Shown here piece after piece: positions 54,524 through 62,670 of a stretch of 64,000 nt of DNA. This DNA comes from Pseudomonadota bacterium (GTDB taxonomy: Bacteria > Pseudomonadota > Alphaproteobacteria > Rhodospirillales > Magnetospirillaceae), in contig JAJZUL010000001.1 in assembly GCA_021848545.1 (NCBI GenBank), forward strand, positions 62,001 to 126,000, read 5' to 3'. A model generated the notes under the pieces. That model saw only the letters and a program-made list of their open reading frames with translations. It was not told the DNA's origin and searched no databases. How positions within the stretch are numbered: the stretch's first letter is position 1; each line of letters opens with the position of its first letter. The position numbers were made by a program, and so were the translations under genes.

Positions 54524-55954
54524 TCAGTGTGTCAGACCACCTTGGGTGAGACGCTCGGGCACCTTGCCATCCTGGGTAAGCTTGGGGCTCACCAAAGCAA
54601 GGAGCAGGATGAAGGCGATATACAGCGTCGGGATCCAGTTGGTCTGCAGCATCAGCCCCCAGCTATGGGCATCGATGGCGTACATCCAGAAATCCACGCC
54701 CCAGACCAGAGCCTCCAGCACCACGAGCCAGACGATCGTCGTCATAGCGGAACGCTGGCGATTGAAGTAGGGCAGCAGGAAGAAGGTCGTGTAGTACAGC
54801 AGGGTGGCGTGCATACCGATGACCATATTGTGCTCGGTCGCCTGGCCATTGGCGATGACGCCCAGCCAGATGAACACCACCGGCATCGCCAGAAGGTTGA
54901 CCTTGTAGAGGAACGAGCGGTAGCGGATCGAACGGATCGGGTTGCGGTCGAGCAGCGGCATTGCGGCCAGCATCACGAACGCGGCGGCGAAGGTCATAAC
55001 ACCGTAGAGCTTATCCGGAACCCCGCGCAGCATCGCGTAGAAGGGCAGGAAGAACCAGAGCGGATGAATGTCCGAGGGCGTCTTGATGCCATTGGCCGGC
55101 GCGAAGTTCAGCTTGTCGACCAGATAGCCCCAACCCGACGGATTGTAGAAGACGAACCAGAAGAAGACGAGCATGAAGACGCTGACGCCGAAGATGTCCT
55201 TCACCGAATAGTACGGATGGAAGGGAATGCCGTCCTTGGGCCAGCCGTCCTTGTTCAGGTTCTCGCGGATATTGACGCCGTCGGGATTGTTCGAGCCGAC
55301 CTGATGGAGCGCGATGATATGCACCAGCACCAGCGCCATCAGCGCGAAGGGCATCAGGAAGACGTGGAACACGAAGAAACGGTTCAGGGTCGGCTGGCCG
55401 ACGATGAAGGAACCGCGCAACCATTCGGCGATCCCGTTGCCGATCACCGGAATGGCGGTCACGAAATTCACCACCACCATGGAGCCCCAGAAGGACATCT
55501 GGCCCCAGGGCAGCAGATAGCCGAGGAAGGCTTCGCCGGCGAGCACCAGATAGATGGCGATGCCGATCAGCCACAGCAATTCGCGCGGCTTCTTGTACGA
55601 ACCGTACATGATGCCGCGATACATATGCAGATAGACCAGCACGAAGAAGAGCGAGGCGCCGGTAACGTGCATGTACCGGATCAGCCAGCCCCAGTGCGAA
55701 TCCCGCATGATGCCCCGCAGAACCGACCAGAAGGCCAGATGCGTATTGGGCTGATAATGGATGGCGAGAAACAGGCCGGTCGCAAGCTGCAGGACCAGCA
55801 CCAGCATCGAAAGCGAGCCGAAGAAGTACCAGAAGTTAAAATTCTTCGGGGCGGCATAGCCGGTCAAATGCTCACGCCACATGTCAACCACCGGAATCCG
55901 GTGATTGATCCACCCCATCAGCCCACGCTGTTCACTCGTTGTCCCAGTCGTCAT
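54524..55954 (-). CDS. petB: Cytochrome b of an atypical bc1 complex (PLWF Qo motif)
   Basis: A 476-residue cytochrome b. The four heme histidines are H96, H110, H197 and H212. The second pair is separated by 14 residues, and the loop HQVGSNNPDG follows, features I associate with beta/gamma-type cytochrome b. The Qo-site motif, normally PEWY, reads PLWF (298-301, HPLWFFLPFYA). The Glu that accepts a quinol proton is therefore missing. The C-terminus is long, with extra hydrophobic helices. AGGTGA lies six bases before the ATG. Confidence 0.94.
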   Translation of the reverse strand: MTTGTTSEQRGLMGWINHRIPVVDMWREHLTGYAAPKNFNFWYFFGSLSMLVLVLQLATGLFLAIHYQPNTHLAFWSVLRGIMRDSHWGWLIRYMHVTGASLFFVLVYLHMYRGIMYGSYKKPRELLWLIGIAIYLVLAGEAFLGYLLPWGQMSFWGSMVVVNFVTAIPVIGNGIAEWLRGSFIVGQPTLNRFFVFHVFLMPFALMALVLVHIIALHQVGSNNPDGVNIRENLNKDGWPKDGIPFHPYYSVKDIFGVSVFMLVFFWFVFYNPSGWGYLVDKLNFAPANGIKTPSDIHPLWFFLPFYAMLRGVPDKLYGVMTFAAAFVMLAAMPLLDRNPIRSIRYRSFLYKVNLLAMPVVFIWLGVIANGQATEHNMVIGMHATLLYYTTFFLLPYFNRQRSAMTTIVWLVVLEALVWGVDFWMYAIDAHSWGLMLQTNWIPTLYIAFILLLALVSPKLTQDGKVPERLTQGGLTH

Positions 55955-56017
55955 GCTACGTCACCTGTTTTGCGAATGGACTGGATCGTCCCGTTTGCGG
56001 GACGCATCCCCACCACC

Positions 56018-56878
56018 CTACTTGTTTCCAGCCTTCTTGTTGCCAGCCGCCTTGTTTTCGACCTTCTTGCTCACCGCCTTGACGGGCATGGCGAGCGCCG
56101 AAGCGAGAACGCCAGGAAGCGGCTGCGAAGCCCGATCCTTGACGTAGGTGGCGTAATCAAGCGGCCCGATCCCCTCGATCAGCTTCGGATCCAGCACCTC
56201 GGCATAGGCTGCCACCGCCTTGCGCTGCTCCGGGCGCAAACGCCGGGCGATCACTTCCATCACATGTCCGGCGCTGTTGTGGCGCTGTCCCGTGGCGAAA
56301 AGATTGAGTTCGTTTTCGACATAAGTCGCGTGCTGACCCGCCAGAGTCGGAATCGCCATCGGCGCATTGCCCAGACCGCTCGGCATATGGCAGGCGGCGC
56401 AGGCCGGCACCTTATGCGAAGGCACGCCACCCTGGTAGATGAGGTAGCCCTCTTTGGCGAGGTCAAAAGGAACCTTCGGCGTCGCCGCGTTGGCGTTGGC
56501 CTTGAGGTTCAGCGTCTGCGACGAGAAGTAGCGGGCGATATTCTGCAGATTGGCGTCGCCGGGTGCCGGCGGCACGGTCTGGATCATCGCCGACATGGTG
56601 GCGTTCTGACGCGCACCGCTGCGGAAATCCTCGAGCTGCTTGAGCAGATAATTATAGTTCTGCCCAGCCAGATTCGGGAAATTGGGGGCCATGCTGTTGC
56701 CGTGCTGGCCATGGCACGAAGCGCAGACCGCGACGTCGCCCGCCCCCTGAGCGGCATTGCCCTGAGGGGCAACGCCAAGATATGGCGCCGTTGCCGCGGC
56801 GTGCGCGAATGGCGCGCCGAGAACCAGCAAGGAGCCGAAAACGGCTGCCGGAAGCAGCCGAGATGAAACCTGATGCAT
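56018..56878 (-). CDS. Diheme cytochrome c4-like protein
   Basis: A 286-residue periplasmic protein. A signal peptide (VFGSLLVLGAPFAHA) precedes two cytochrome c domains with CASCH (about residue 52) and CAACH (about 163) and axial-Met segments. The tail is rich in Lys and Asn (KKVENKAAGNKKAGNK). Cytochrome c4 shuttles electrons between the bc1 complex and terminal oxidases. Its place between petA and petB is unusual and indicates that it is the dedicated partner. ATG at 56878 or GTG at 56896 (overlapping the petA stop) may be the start. Confidence 0.9.
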   Translation of the reverse strand: MHQVSSRLLPAAVFGSLLVLGAPFAHAAATAPYLGVAPQGNAAQGAGDVAVCASCHGQHGNSMAPNFPNLAGQNYNYLLKQLEDFRSGARQNATMSAMIQTVPPAPGDANLQNIARYFSSQTLNLKANANAATPKVPFDLAKEGYLIYQGGVPSHKVPACAACHMPSGLGNAPMAIPTLAGQHATYVENELNLFATGQRHNSAGHVMEVIARRLRPEQRKAVAAYAEVLDPKLIEGIGPLDYATYVKDRASQPLPGVLASALAMPVKAVSKKVENKAAGNKKAGNK

Positions 56879-56892
56879 TCCTCTGCCCCTCT

Positions 56893-57564
56893 TCACCAGA
56901 TGCTCGGCGTCCAGGATTTATCGGCACCGCTTGGCGAACCCTCACCGACCCGCACCACGGTATCGCTGACCCAATAATAGGGGGGAACGGGCATGTTGAG
57001 CGGAGCCGGCGAACCTTCGATGACCCGGGCCGAAAAATCGTACATGGACCCATGACAGGGGCAGTGGAAACCGCCGTACCACCACTGGGTCACGGTATGA
57101 GGCGCGGGACGATAGTCCGGAATGCACTGCGCATGGGTGCACAGAGCCACCGCGATGAACATGTGCGGCTTCAACGCGCGGTAATTGCCGTTGACGTAGG
57201 CCGGAGCCGGCTGCTGATTGGCCTGACTCGCGGCGTCCTTCAACCGCTTCAGAAGACCGGGCTCGGACAGCGTCTTCAGCATCCAGTCCTTACGATGCAG
57301 AATCCACACCGGCTTCTTTTTCCACTCGGCAAGGAGCAACTGCCCCGGCTCAACTTTGCTGACATCGATATCAACGGGAGCCCCGAGCGCGGCGATCGCC
57401 TTACCCGGATTCATGGTTTGAATCAGTATGTCGGCAAAAAGTCCAACTGCTCCGGCCCCAAGCACACCTACGGCACCGATAAGAAACCGGCGCCTTCCTA
57501 CAGAATGCTCGTCTTCCGGAAGCAAGGAATCCATATGTGGTACAGACATCGCTTCTCGACTCAT
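56893..57564 (-). CDS. petA: Rieske [2Fe-2S] protein of an atypical bc1 complex
   Basis: A 223-residue Rieske protein. A twin-arginine signal anchor (VGRRRFLIGAVGVLG) is followed by the cluster-binding motifs CTHAQC (142-147) and CPCHGS (168-173), with Tyr two residues after the second. The usual first motif is CTHLGC; the Leu that shields the cluster is Ala here and the next Gly is Gln. It takes electrons from quinol at the Qo site. The ATG at 57564 has AGGGG seven bases upstream. It is the first gene of petA-c4-petB-petC. Confidence 0.92.
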   Translation of the reverse strand: MSREAMSVPHMDSLLPEDEHSVGRRRFLIGAVGVLGAGAVGLFADILIQTMNPGKAIAALGAPVDIDVSKVEPGQLLLAEWKKKPVWILHRKDWMLKTLSEPGLLKRLKDAASQANQQPAPAYVNGNYRALKPHMFIAVALCTHAQCIPDYRPAPHTVTQWWYGGFHCPCHGSMYDFSARVIEGSPAPLNMPVPPYYWVSDTVVRVGEGSPSGADKSWTPSIW

Positions 57565-57882
57565 AGAGTTGCCCCTGCAAGGGCCTCCGCTTGACATTCG
57601 TCAAACACCCCTGCGACGAATGCTTTTGTTAATGGAGGCGGGAGCCCGATTGATGGGCGGAGCTTATACCCCACCATTGCAGAGGGCTAGTAATACTACA
57701 TTACAAATCGTTAATGTTTCAATCTTGGAATGCTAACAAACAAAGTTTTAAAGGTGAGTTGTTGGGGTTTTAGGAGGCCGGCCGCACAACCACCGGAACG
57801 ATACAGCCCCATTTGACATCGGCGCCCCCCCTCCTTAATAAGTGCCTGCAATGGCGACGAGCCGCATATCGTGGTGGATTTC
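57565..57882. promoter_or_regulatory. Divergent AT-rich control region between petA and the SDR gene
   Basis: This 318-bp gap is AT-rich near 57690-57760, unlike the surrounding high-GC DNA. On the minus strand TTGAAA, an 18-base gap and TAGTAT could be the petA promoter. A short inverted repeat GTAAT..ATTAC (57690-57704) overlaps it. No coding sequence is convincing here. Confidence 0.4.
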
Positions 57883-58656
57883 ATGACCGAAGACTTCGAA
57901 ACGCTGCGTGGGTACGAACCGGAACAGGGGGCGTTGGACGGCCGGGTGATCTTGATTACCGGCGCGGCCGGCGGCATTGGCCGGGCGGTTGCCCGCGGCT
58001 GCGGGCGTCACGGGGCGCAATTGCTGCTGCTCGATCACGATGAACGCGGACTCAATAGTCTATATGACGAATTCATTGCCGAACGGTGGCCGGAGCCGGT
58101 CCTGTGCCCGGTGGATCTGGGCGGTGTCGGCATCGAAAACCTGCGTCAGGTCGCCGATGCCGTCGGCGCCCAGTTCGGCCGGCTCGACGGATTGCTCAAC
58201 AATGCCGTCTGGATGGGGCCGTTCACGCCTTTCGAACATTACGTGCCCCAGACGTGGGGGCATGTCATGAACGTCAATCTGGCGGCGCCCTTCTTCCTGA
58301 CCCAATGGTGCATGCCGCTTCTGCACAAGGCGCCCGACCCGGTTCTGCTGTTTTCGCTGCAGGACGCCAGCCGCGCCTATCACGGCGCCTTCGCCCTGGC
58401 CAAGGCCGGACAGCGGGCGATGGTCGACATGCTCGCCGCCGAGTACGGTCCCGAAAGCATCCGCCCGGTGCGGGTGATGGGCATCGACACCGGGCCGGTC
58501 GAAACCCATGGCCGACGCCAGAATTATCCGGGTGAGGATCCGAACCTGCACCCGGCGCCGGAAACGGTGGTGGGTCCCTATCTTTGGGCGCTGGGTCCGA
58601 ATTCGGCGGGCCATACCGGCCTGGTCCTCGCCCGCAAGACGGGGAACGCCGGATAA
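57883..58656 (+). CDS. SDR-family protein lacking the catalytic Tyr (YciK-like)
   Basis: A 257-residue Rossmann protein of the YciK-like SDR group. The cofactor motif TGAAGGIG (27-34) and the NNA segment (106-108) are present. The catalytic YxxxK reads FALAK: Phe170 replaces the Tyr while Lys174 stays. A normal dehydrogenase reaction is therefore unlikely, and a structural or redox-sensing role is possible. It is divergent from petA. In Acidithiobacillus an SDR gene accompanies the pet operons, so the link is probably functional. ATG 57883 or GTG 57871/57874 may be the start. Confidence 0.88.
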   Translation: MTEDFETLRGYEPEQGALDGRVILITGAAGGIGRAVARGCGRHGAQLLLLDHDERGLNSLYDEFIAERWPEPVLCPVDLGGVGIENLRQVADAVGAQFGRLDGLLNNAVWMGPFTPFEHYVPQTWGHVMNVNLAAPFFLTQWCMPLLHKAPDPVLLFSLQDASRAYHGAFALAKAGQRAMVDMLAAEYGPESIRPVRVMGIDTGPVETHGRRQNYPGEDPNLHPAPETVVGPYLWALGPNSAGHTGLVLARKTGNAG

Positions 58657-58686
58657 GAACTCTGTATTTTCTGTGAAGCGAACACG

Positions 58687-58720
58687 AACACCGCCTTCAT
58701 TGTGAAGGCGGTGTTTTGTT
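58687..58720 (+). terminator. Rho-independent terminator after the SDR gene
   Basis: ACACCGCCTTCA and TGAAGGCGGTGT form a 12-bp perfect stem with a TTG loop, followed by TTTGTTTTAT. It ends the SDR transcript about 30 bp after the stop codon. Confidence 0.9.
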
Positions 58721-59004
58721 TTATCGATCGCGGCGGAACATTTGGCCACGCGATCCATCGCTCTATGTCGGACCGTCCCCTTAGAGCCCGACCCCCAATT
58801 CAGCGCGCAGCAATACATTGGCGAAGGGCGTCCGGTCCCTCATCGGAACCGTGAATAGATCGGGCTAACATCCTCAACCGCGCCCGACCAGGCATCTCCG
58901 TACGCCGAAAGCGCAAACGCTCAGGATGGTCCAACGACTTCGCCCGCTCCATCCTCGGCCAAATGCGATGACCCCGGCGAAACCCCACCCCGCCATCGGC
59001 AAGG
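58721..59004. other. Gene-free stretch between the SDR gene and hynL
   Basis: Both strands contain only short frames; for example, a plus-strand piece reads RPGISVRRKRKRSGWSNDF and a minus-strand frame ends LRQCIAAR. None has a start signal or a family I recognise. The stretch probably contains decayed coding DNA marking the boundary between the pet locus and the hydrogenase operon. Confidence 0.35.
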
Positions 59005-60723
59005 TCAGCTGACCTTGATCCGCAGGGTCTCCCGCCCGTCCTCGCCCACCATATGCACCGCGCAGGCGATGCAGGGATCGAAGCTGTGGAGGGTCCGGAG
59101 GATTTCCAGGGGCTGGTCGGGAACGGCAAGCGTCTGTCCCTTCAGCGCCGCCTCATACGGCCCCGGCTGACCTTGGGCGTCACGCGGCCCCGCGTTCCAG
59201 GTGGTGGGCACCACCGCCTGATAATTGGCGATCCTGCCGTCTTCGATGGTCAACCAATGCCCCAGCGCGCCGCGCGGCGCTTCCATGAAGCCGACGCCGC
59301 GCGTGCGCGCCGGCCAGGTCTCGGGCTCCCATTTCGCTTCGTTGTGGGTGGCAAGGTCGCCCGCCTTGATGTTGGCGACCAATTGACGGAACCAGCCGCG
59401 CATGAAATCCAGATAGATCTTGGTTTCCAGCGTCCGGGCCGCCGTCCGCCCCAGGGTCGAGAACAAAGCCGTCGGCGGCAGATCCAACGTCTTGAGGGTC
59501 ATGCCGACCAGTTCCCTGGCCTGGGCGTTGCCGGTGGCGTACAGCATCAGGACGCGGGCGAGCGGCCCCACCTCCATGGGCCTGCCCCGCCAGCGCGGCG
59601 ATTTCAGCCAGGAATATTCCGCACCGACGTTCAACTGCTCATAGGGCGGATTGGGGCCGGTGTAATGCAGCTCGGTCTCGCCCTTGAAGGGATGCAGACC
59701 GATTTTCTTGCCGCCGCCGTAGCGATACCAGGAATGATCCACGAATTCCTGAATCTGGTCGTCGGCGTCCAGGTCCAGCGGATGGATTTTTGTGAGATCG
59801 CGATCCAGGATCACGCCGCGCGGCACCAGAAAGCTGGCGACATCGTCGGTATCGCCGGTGGGATAATCGCCGCAGGTGAGGAAATTGCCGGTTCCCTCGC
59901 CGACCGTGGCCCAATCCTTGTAGAACCCGGCGATGGCCAGGGTGTCGGGAAGATAGGCTTGGTTGACGAAATCCTCCATGCGGGTGATGACGTCGGAAAC
60001 CCGCGCCAACTGCTCCATATTGATGGCGGAGTCGGAATTGGGATCGATGGGACAGGGCACCCCGCCGACGACGAAATTGGGATGCGGATTCTTGCCGCCG
60101 AAGATGGTGTGGATCTGGACGACGTCACGCTGCCATTCCAGAGCGTCCAGGTAATGCGCCACCGCCAGCAGGTTGGCCTCGGGCGGGAGCTTGTAGCCGG
60201 GATGGCCCCAATAACCGTTGGCGAAGATGCCGAGCTGGCCCTCATCGACGAAGGTCTTCAGCTTCTTCGCCACGTCGGCGAAATAGCCGGGTGAGGAGCG
60301 CGGATAGGTGCTGATGGAAGCGGCCAGCGCCGCCGTGGCCTTGGGATCGGCCTTCAGCGCCGATATGACATCGACCCAATCCAGGGCATGCAGGTGGTAG
60401 AAATGCATGACATGGTCGTGGACGTACTGGGCCGCGATCATCAGGTTGCGGATCAGTTGCGCATTGGGTGGAATCTTGTAGCCCAGCGCGTTTTCCACCG
60501 CCCGCACCGACGCGATGCCGTGCACCAGGGTGCAAACGCCGCAGATGCGCTGGGCGAACGCCCAGGCGTCGCGCGGGTCGCGCCCGCGCAGGATGATTTC
60601 GATGCCGCGCACCATGGTGCCCGACGAATAGGCCTGGGCGATGGCGTTGCCCTGCATCTGCGCCTCGATGCGCAGATGTCCCTCGATGCGTGTCACCGGA
60701 TCGACAACCAGCCGTGTGCTCAT
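59005..60723 (-). CDS. hynL: [NiFe]-hydrogenase large subunit (Isp-type, group 1)
   Basis: A 572-residue catalytic subunit. The nickel ligands are in RICGVC (C61, C64) and DPCIACAVH (C551, C554). After His557 there is a 15-residue tail that a maturation endopeptidase would remove. The rest follows group 1 uptake hydrogenases (RIEGHLRIE, HDHVMHFYHLHALDW). It is last in hynS-isp1-isp2-hynL, 16 bp after isp2. The order with two genes between the subunits is that of Thiocapsa Hyn and Aquifex-type enzymes. Confidence 0.96.
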   Translation of the reverse strand: MSTRLVVDPVTRIEGHLRIEAQMQGNAIAQAYSSGTMVRGIEIILRGRDPRDAWAFAQRICGVCTLVHGIASVRAVENALGYKIPPNAQLIRNLMIAAQYVHDHVMHFYHLHALDWVDVISALKADPKATAALAASISTYPRSSPGYFADVAKKLKTFVDEGQLGIFANGYWGHPGYKLPPEANLLAVAHYLDALEWQRDVVQIHTIFGGKNPHPNFVVGGVPCPIDPNSDSAINMEQLARVSDVITRMEDFVNQAYLPDTLAIAGFYKDWATVGEGTGNFLTCGDYPTGDTDDVASFLVPRGVILDRDLTKIHPLDLDADDQIQEFVDHSWYRYGGGKKIGLHPFKGETELHYTGPNPPYEQLNVGAEYSWLKSPRWRGRPMEVGPLARVLMLYATGNAQARELVGMTLKTLDLPPTALFSTLGRTAARTLETKIYLDFMRGWFRQLVANIKAGDLATHNEAKWEPETWPARTRGVGFMEAPRGALGHWLTIEDGRIANYQAVVPTTWNAGPRDAQGQPGPYEAALKGQTLAVPDQPLEILRTLHSFDPCIACAVHMVGEDGRETLRIKVS

Positions 60724-60739
60724 GGCTCCGTTCCCCCTC

Positions 60740-62011
60740 TCAAGCGCCGGCCGGTTCGTCGTCCAGATAGGTGGCGACGAAATCGGTCAAACCCTGAACC
60801 TCGATCTCCATGTGATATTCCTCCATCGCCTCTTCGATGGTGTGATGGCAGTAGGCGCACATGGTGATCAGCTTGTCGGGGTTCACCTTTTCCAGTTGGG
60901 CCTTCTTGCGCTTGAACGCCGTCAGTCTCAGCTTGGTCGCCCGCTCGTTGGCGCCGACGCCGCCGCCGCCGCCGCAACACCAGTTCATCGCGCCCGCATC
61001 GTCGGTCTCGACGAAGTCCGAGGCCACCAGCGCCATCAGACGGCGCGGCTCCCGATCGATTCCGCCACGGCGATTGATCTGACAGGGATCGTGAAAGGTC
61101 ACCCGCCGCGACTCCATCCCCTTGGTCGGCAGTTTGCCTTCGGCCCGCAGCCGATCGAGCAGTTCGACGATATGCACGACCTCGAAATTAAAGGCGCGGC
61201 CCATGAGGTTGGGGCCTTCCCACCGCAGCGCCTGATAGGCATGCCCGCATTCCGGACTGACGACGCCCTTGACCCCCAACCGTTCGGCCGCCTCGACCAC
61301 CCGCGCCACCAGAATGCGGGCGATGTCGCGGCTGCCGATTTGAACACCGACATTGGTCGCCTCGAAACCGTCGCTGGCGATGGTCCAACTGATGCCCGCC
61401 TTTTTGAAGATGCGCGCCATGGAAGACAGGATTTCCGGGTAATCCATGGTTTCCTGGGCCGACAGGATGACCATGTAATCGACGCCGGGCTGGTCGAAAC
61501 CGATGTCGATCCCGGTTTCGGCGACGGAGCGCTTGACCTGGGCGCGCAGCGCCGGCGCCAGATTGCCCATAAGACTGTTGGTTTCGACATGACGCACGGC
61601 GGCGCCGATCAGTTCCTTGGGCGTATGGCCGGCGGCGCTCATGCCCTCGCGCATCTTGCGGATCATCAGGGTGATGTCGTTGCCGACCGGACAGACCAGG
61701 GTGCAGCGGCCGCACAAGGTGCAACTGTCGTAAACCAGGGTTTCCCATTCCCCGAGATCGGCGTCGGTGACCGGCCGGACCAAACCCAGCATGGCGCCGA
61801 TGCGCCCGAACAGGGTGAATTCGCGCCGCCACAGACGCCGCATCGGGTCAAGCTTGCGGATGGGGATATAACGGGGGTCCTCGGTCTCCCGGTAGAACAC
61901 GCATGCCTCGGCGCACAGGCCGCAATGGACGCAAGAGGTGAAGAAACTGGCGACCGGCGCGTCGATTTGTTCGCGCAGCGCGTTCAGGCCCCGCTCCAAG
62001 GACGCCGTCAT
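60740..62011 (-). CDS. isp2: Isp2: HdrD-like Fe-S oxidoreductase of the hydrogenase operon
   Basis: A 423-residue soluble protein. Two [4Fe-4S] motifs (CVHCGLCAEAC and CTLCGRCTLVCPVG) are followed by two CCG-type domains, the first reduced to SPECGHAY with HDPC, the second with NWCCGGGGG and MCAYCHH. This is the HdrD/DsrK pattern. With Isp1 it should connect the hydrogenase to the quinone pool or to thiol/sulfur redox chemistry at the membrane. Its start overlaps the isp1 stop in ATGA. Confidence 0.93.
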   Translation of the reverse strand: MTASLERGLNALREQIDAPVASFFTSCVHCGLCAEACVFYRETEDPRYIPIRKLDPMRRLWRREFTLFGRIGAMLGLVRPVTDADLGEWETLVYDSCTLCGRCTLVCPVGNDITLMIRKMREGMSAAGHTPKELIGAAVRHVETNSLMGNLAPALRAQVKRSVAETGIDIGFDQPGVDYMVILSAQETMDYPEILSSMARIFKKAGISWTIASDGFEATNVGVQIGSRDIARILVARVVEAAERLGVKGVVSPECGHAYQALRWEGPNLMGRAFNFEVVHIVELLDRLRAEGKLPTKGMESRRVTFHDPCQINRRGGIDREPRRLMALVASDFVETDDAGAMNWCCGGGGGVGANERATKLRLTAFKRKKAQLEKVNPDKLITMCAYCHHTIEEAMEEYHMEIEVQGLTDFVATYLDDEPAGA

Positions 62012-62670
62012 GATTCCGCTCCTTTCCGGCCCTGGATGGCGCCGTTGTAATAGCGCGAGAAGACGAAACTCACCGAATGCATCAGCTTGGTGAAGGGAAA
62101 CACGATCAGCAGCGCGTCCACGCTCAGCACATGCACGGCCAGCATCATTTCAGGATTGCCGAACAGCTTGTTGGCGGCGACATAGCCGGTCACCAGGGGC
62201 AGCACGCTCAGCAGCAGCACCAGATAATCCTCGAAGCCGGTCAGCGCCCGGCGCACCGGGTCCATCACCCGCGAGAAGAACAGGATGATCGCCGCCACCA
62301 CCGCCAGCGCCGTCGCGCTTTCGACGATGGCGCGGTTGGCGGCCGGCCAGGACAGACCCAACGCGTCCCGGATCAGGGCGATGTGAGGCGCGAACAGAAG
62401 GAAGGCGGCGAAAAAGCCGAGATGAAACACATATCCGCCGAGATAGGTGCCCGGCGCGAAACGAACCAATCCCGGCCGAGGGATGGAACGTGTGAAAATC
62501 GTGGCCAGACCCTGCCGGATGGGATGGCCCTTGGCCGGCGCCAGGTCGGTCTTGCGCCCCAGCACCACCATTTCCACCAGCCGAAGCGTGATCCCGGCGG
62601 CGAATATGGCGAGCGCGACGTCGAAAGCGGGTCCGCGCGCCCACATGAAGAGCGTGAAGGCCGGATTCAT
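62008..62670 (-). CDS. isp1: Isp1: NarI/DsrM-like cytochrome b subunit
   Basis: A 220-residue membrane protein with five likely helices and several His in membrane positions (for example FHLGFF, AVHVLSVDA and KLMHSVSF) able to bind b hemes, as in NarI and DsrM. It would exchange electrons with quinone. The ATG at 62670 overlaps the hynS stop (ATGA), and its own stop overlaps the isp2 start in the same way, so the genes are tightly coupled. Confidence 0.92.
   Translation of the reverse strand: MNPAFTLFMWARGPAFDVALAIFAAGITLRLVEMVVLGRKTDLAPAKGHPIRQGLATIFTRSIPRPGLVRFAPGTYLGGYVFHLGFFAAFLLFAPHIALIRDALGLSWPAANRAIVESATALAVVAAIILFFSRVMDPVRRALTGFEDYLVLLLSVLPLVTGYVAANKLFGNPEMMLAVHVLSVDALLIVFPFTKLMHSVSFVFSRYYNGAIQGRKGAES

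Noticed and set aside
54512-56866. A 784-codon plus-strand frame opposite petB and the c4 gene
   Set aside because: The translation is His/Gln/Asp-rich with no domain; both minus-strand genes are certain.
58800-59129. A 109-codon minus-strand frame at the hynL 3' end
   Set aside because: Its first part is a shadow of hynL and the rest lies in the gene-free gap with no start signal or recognisable family.
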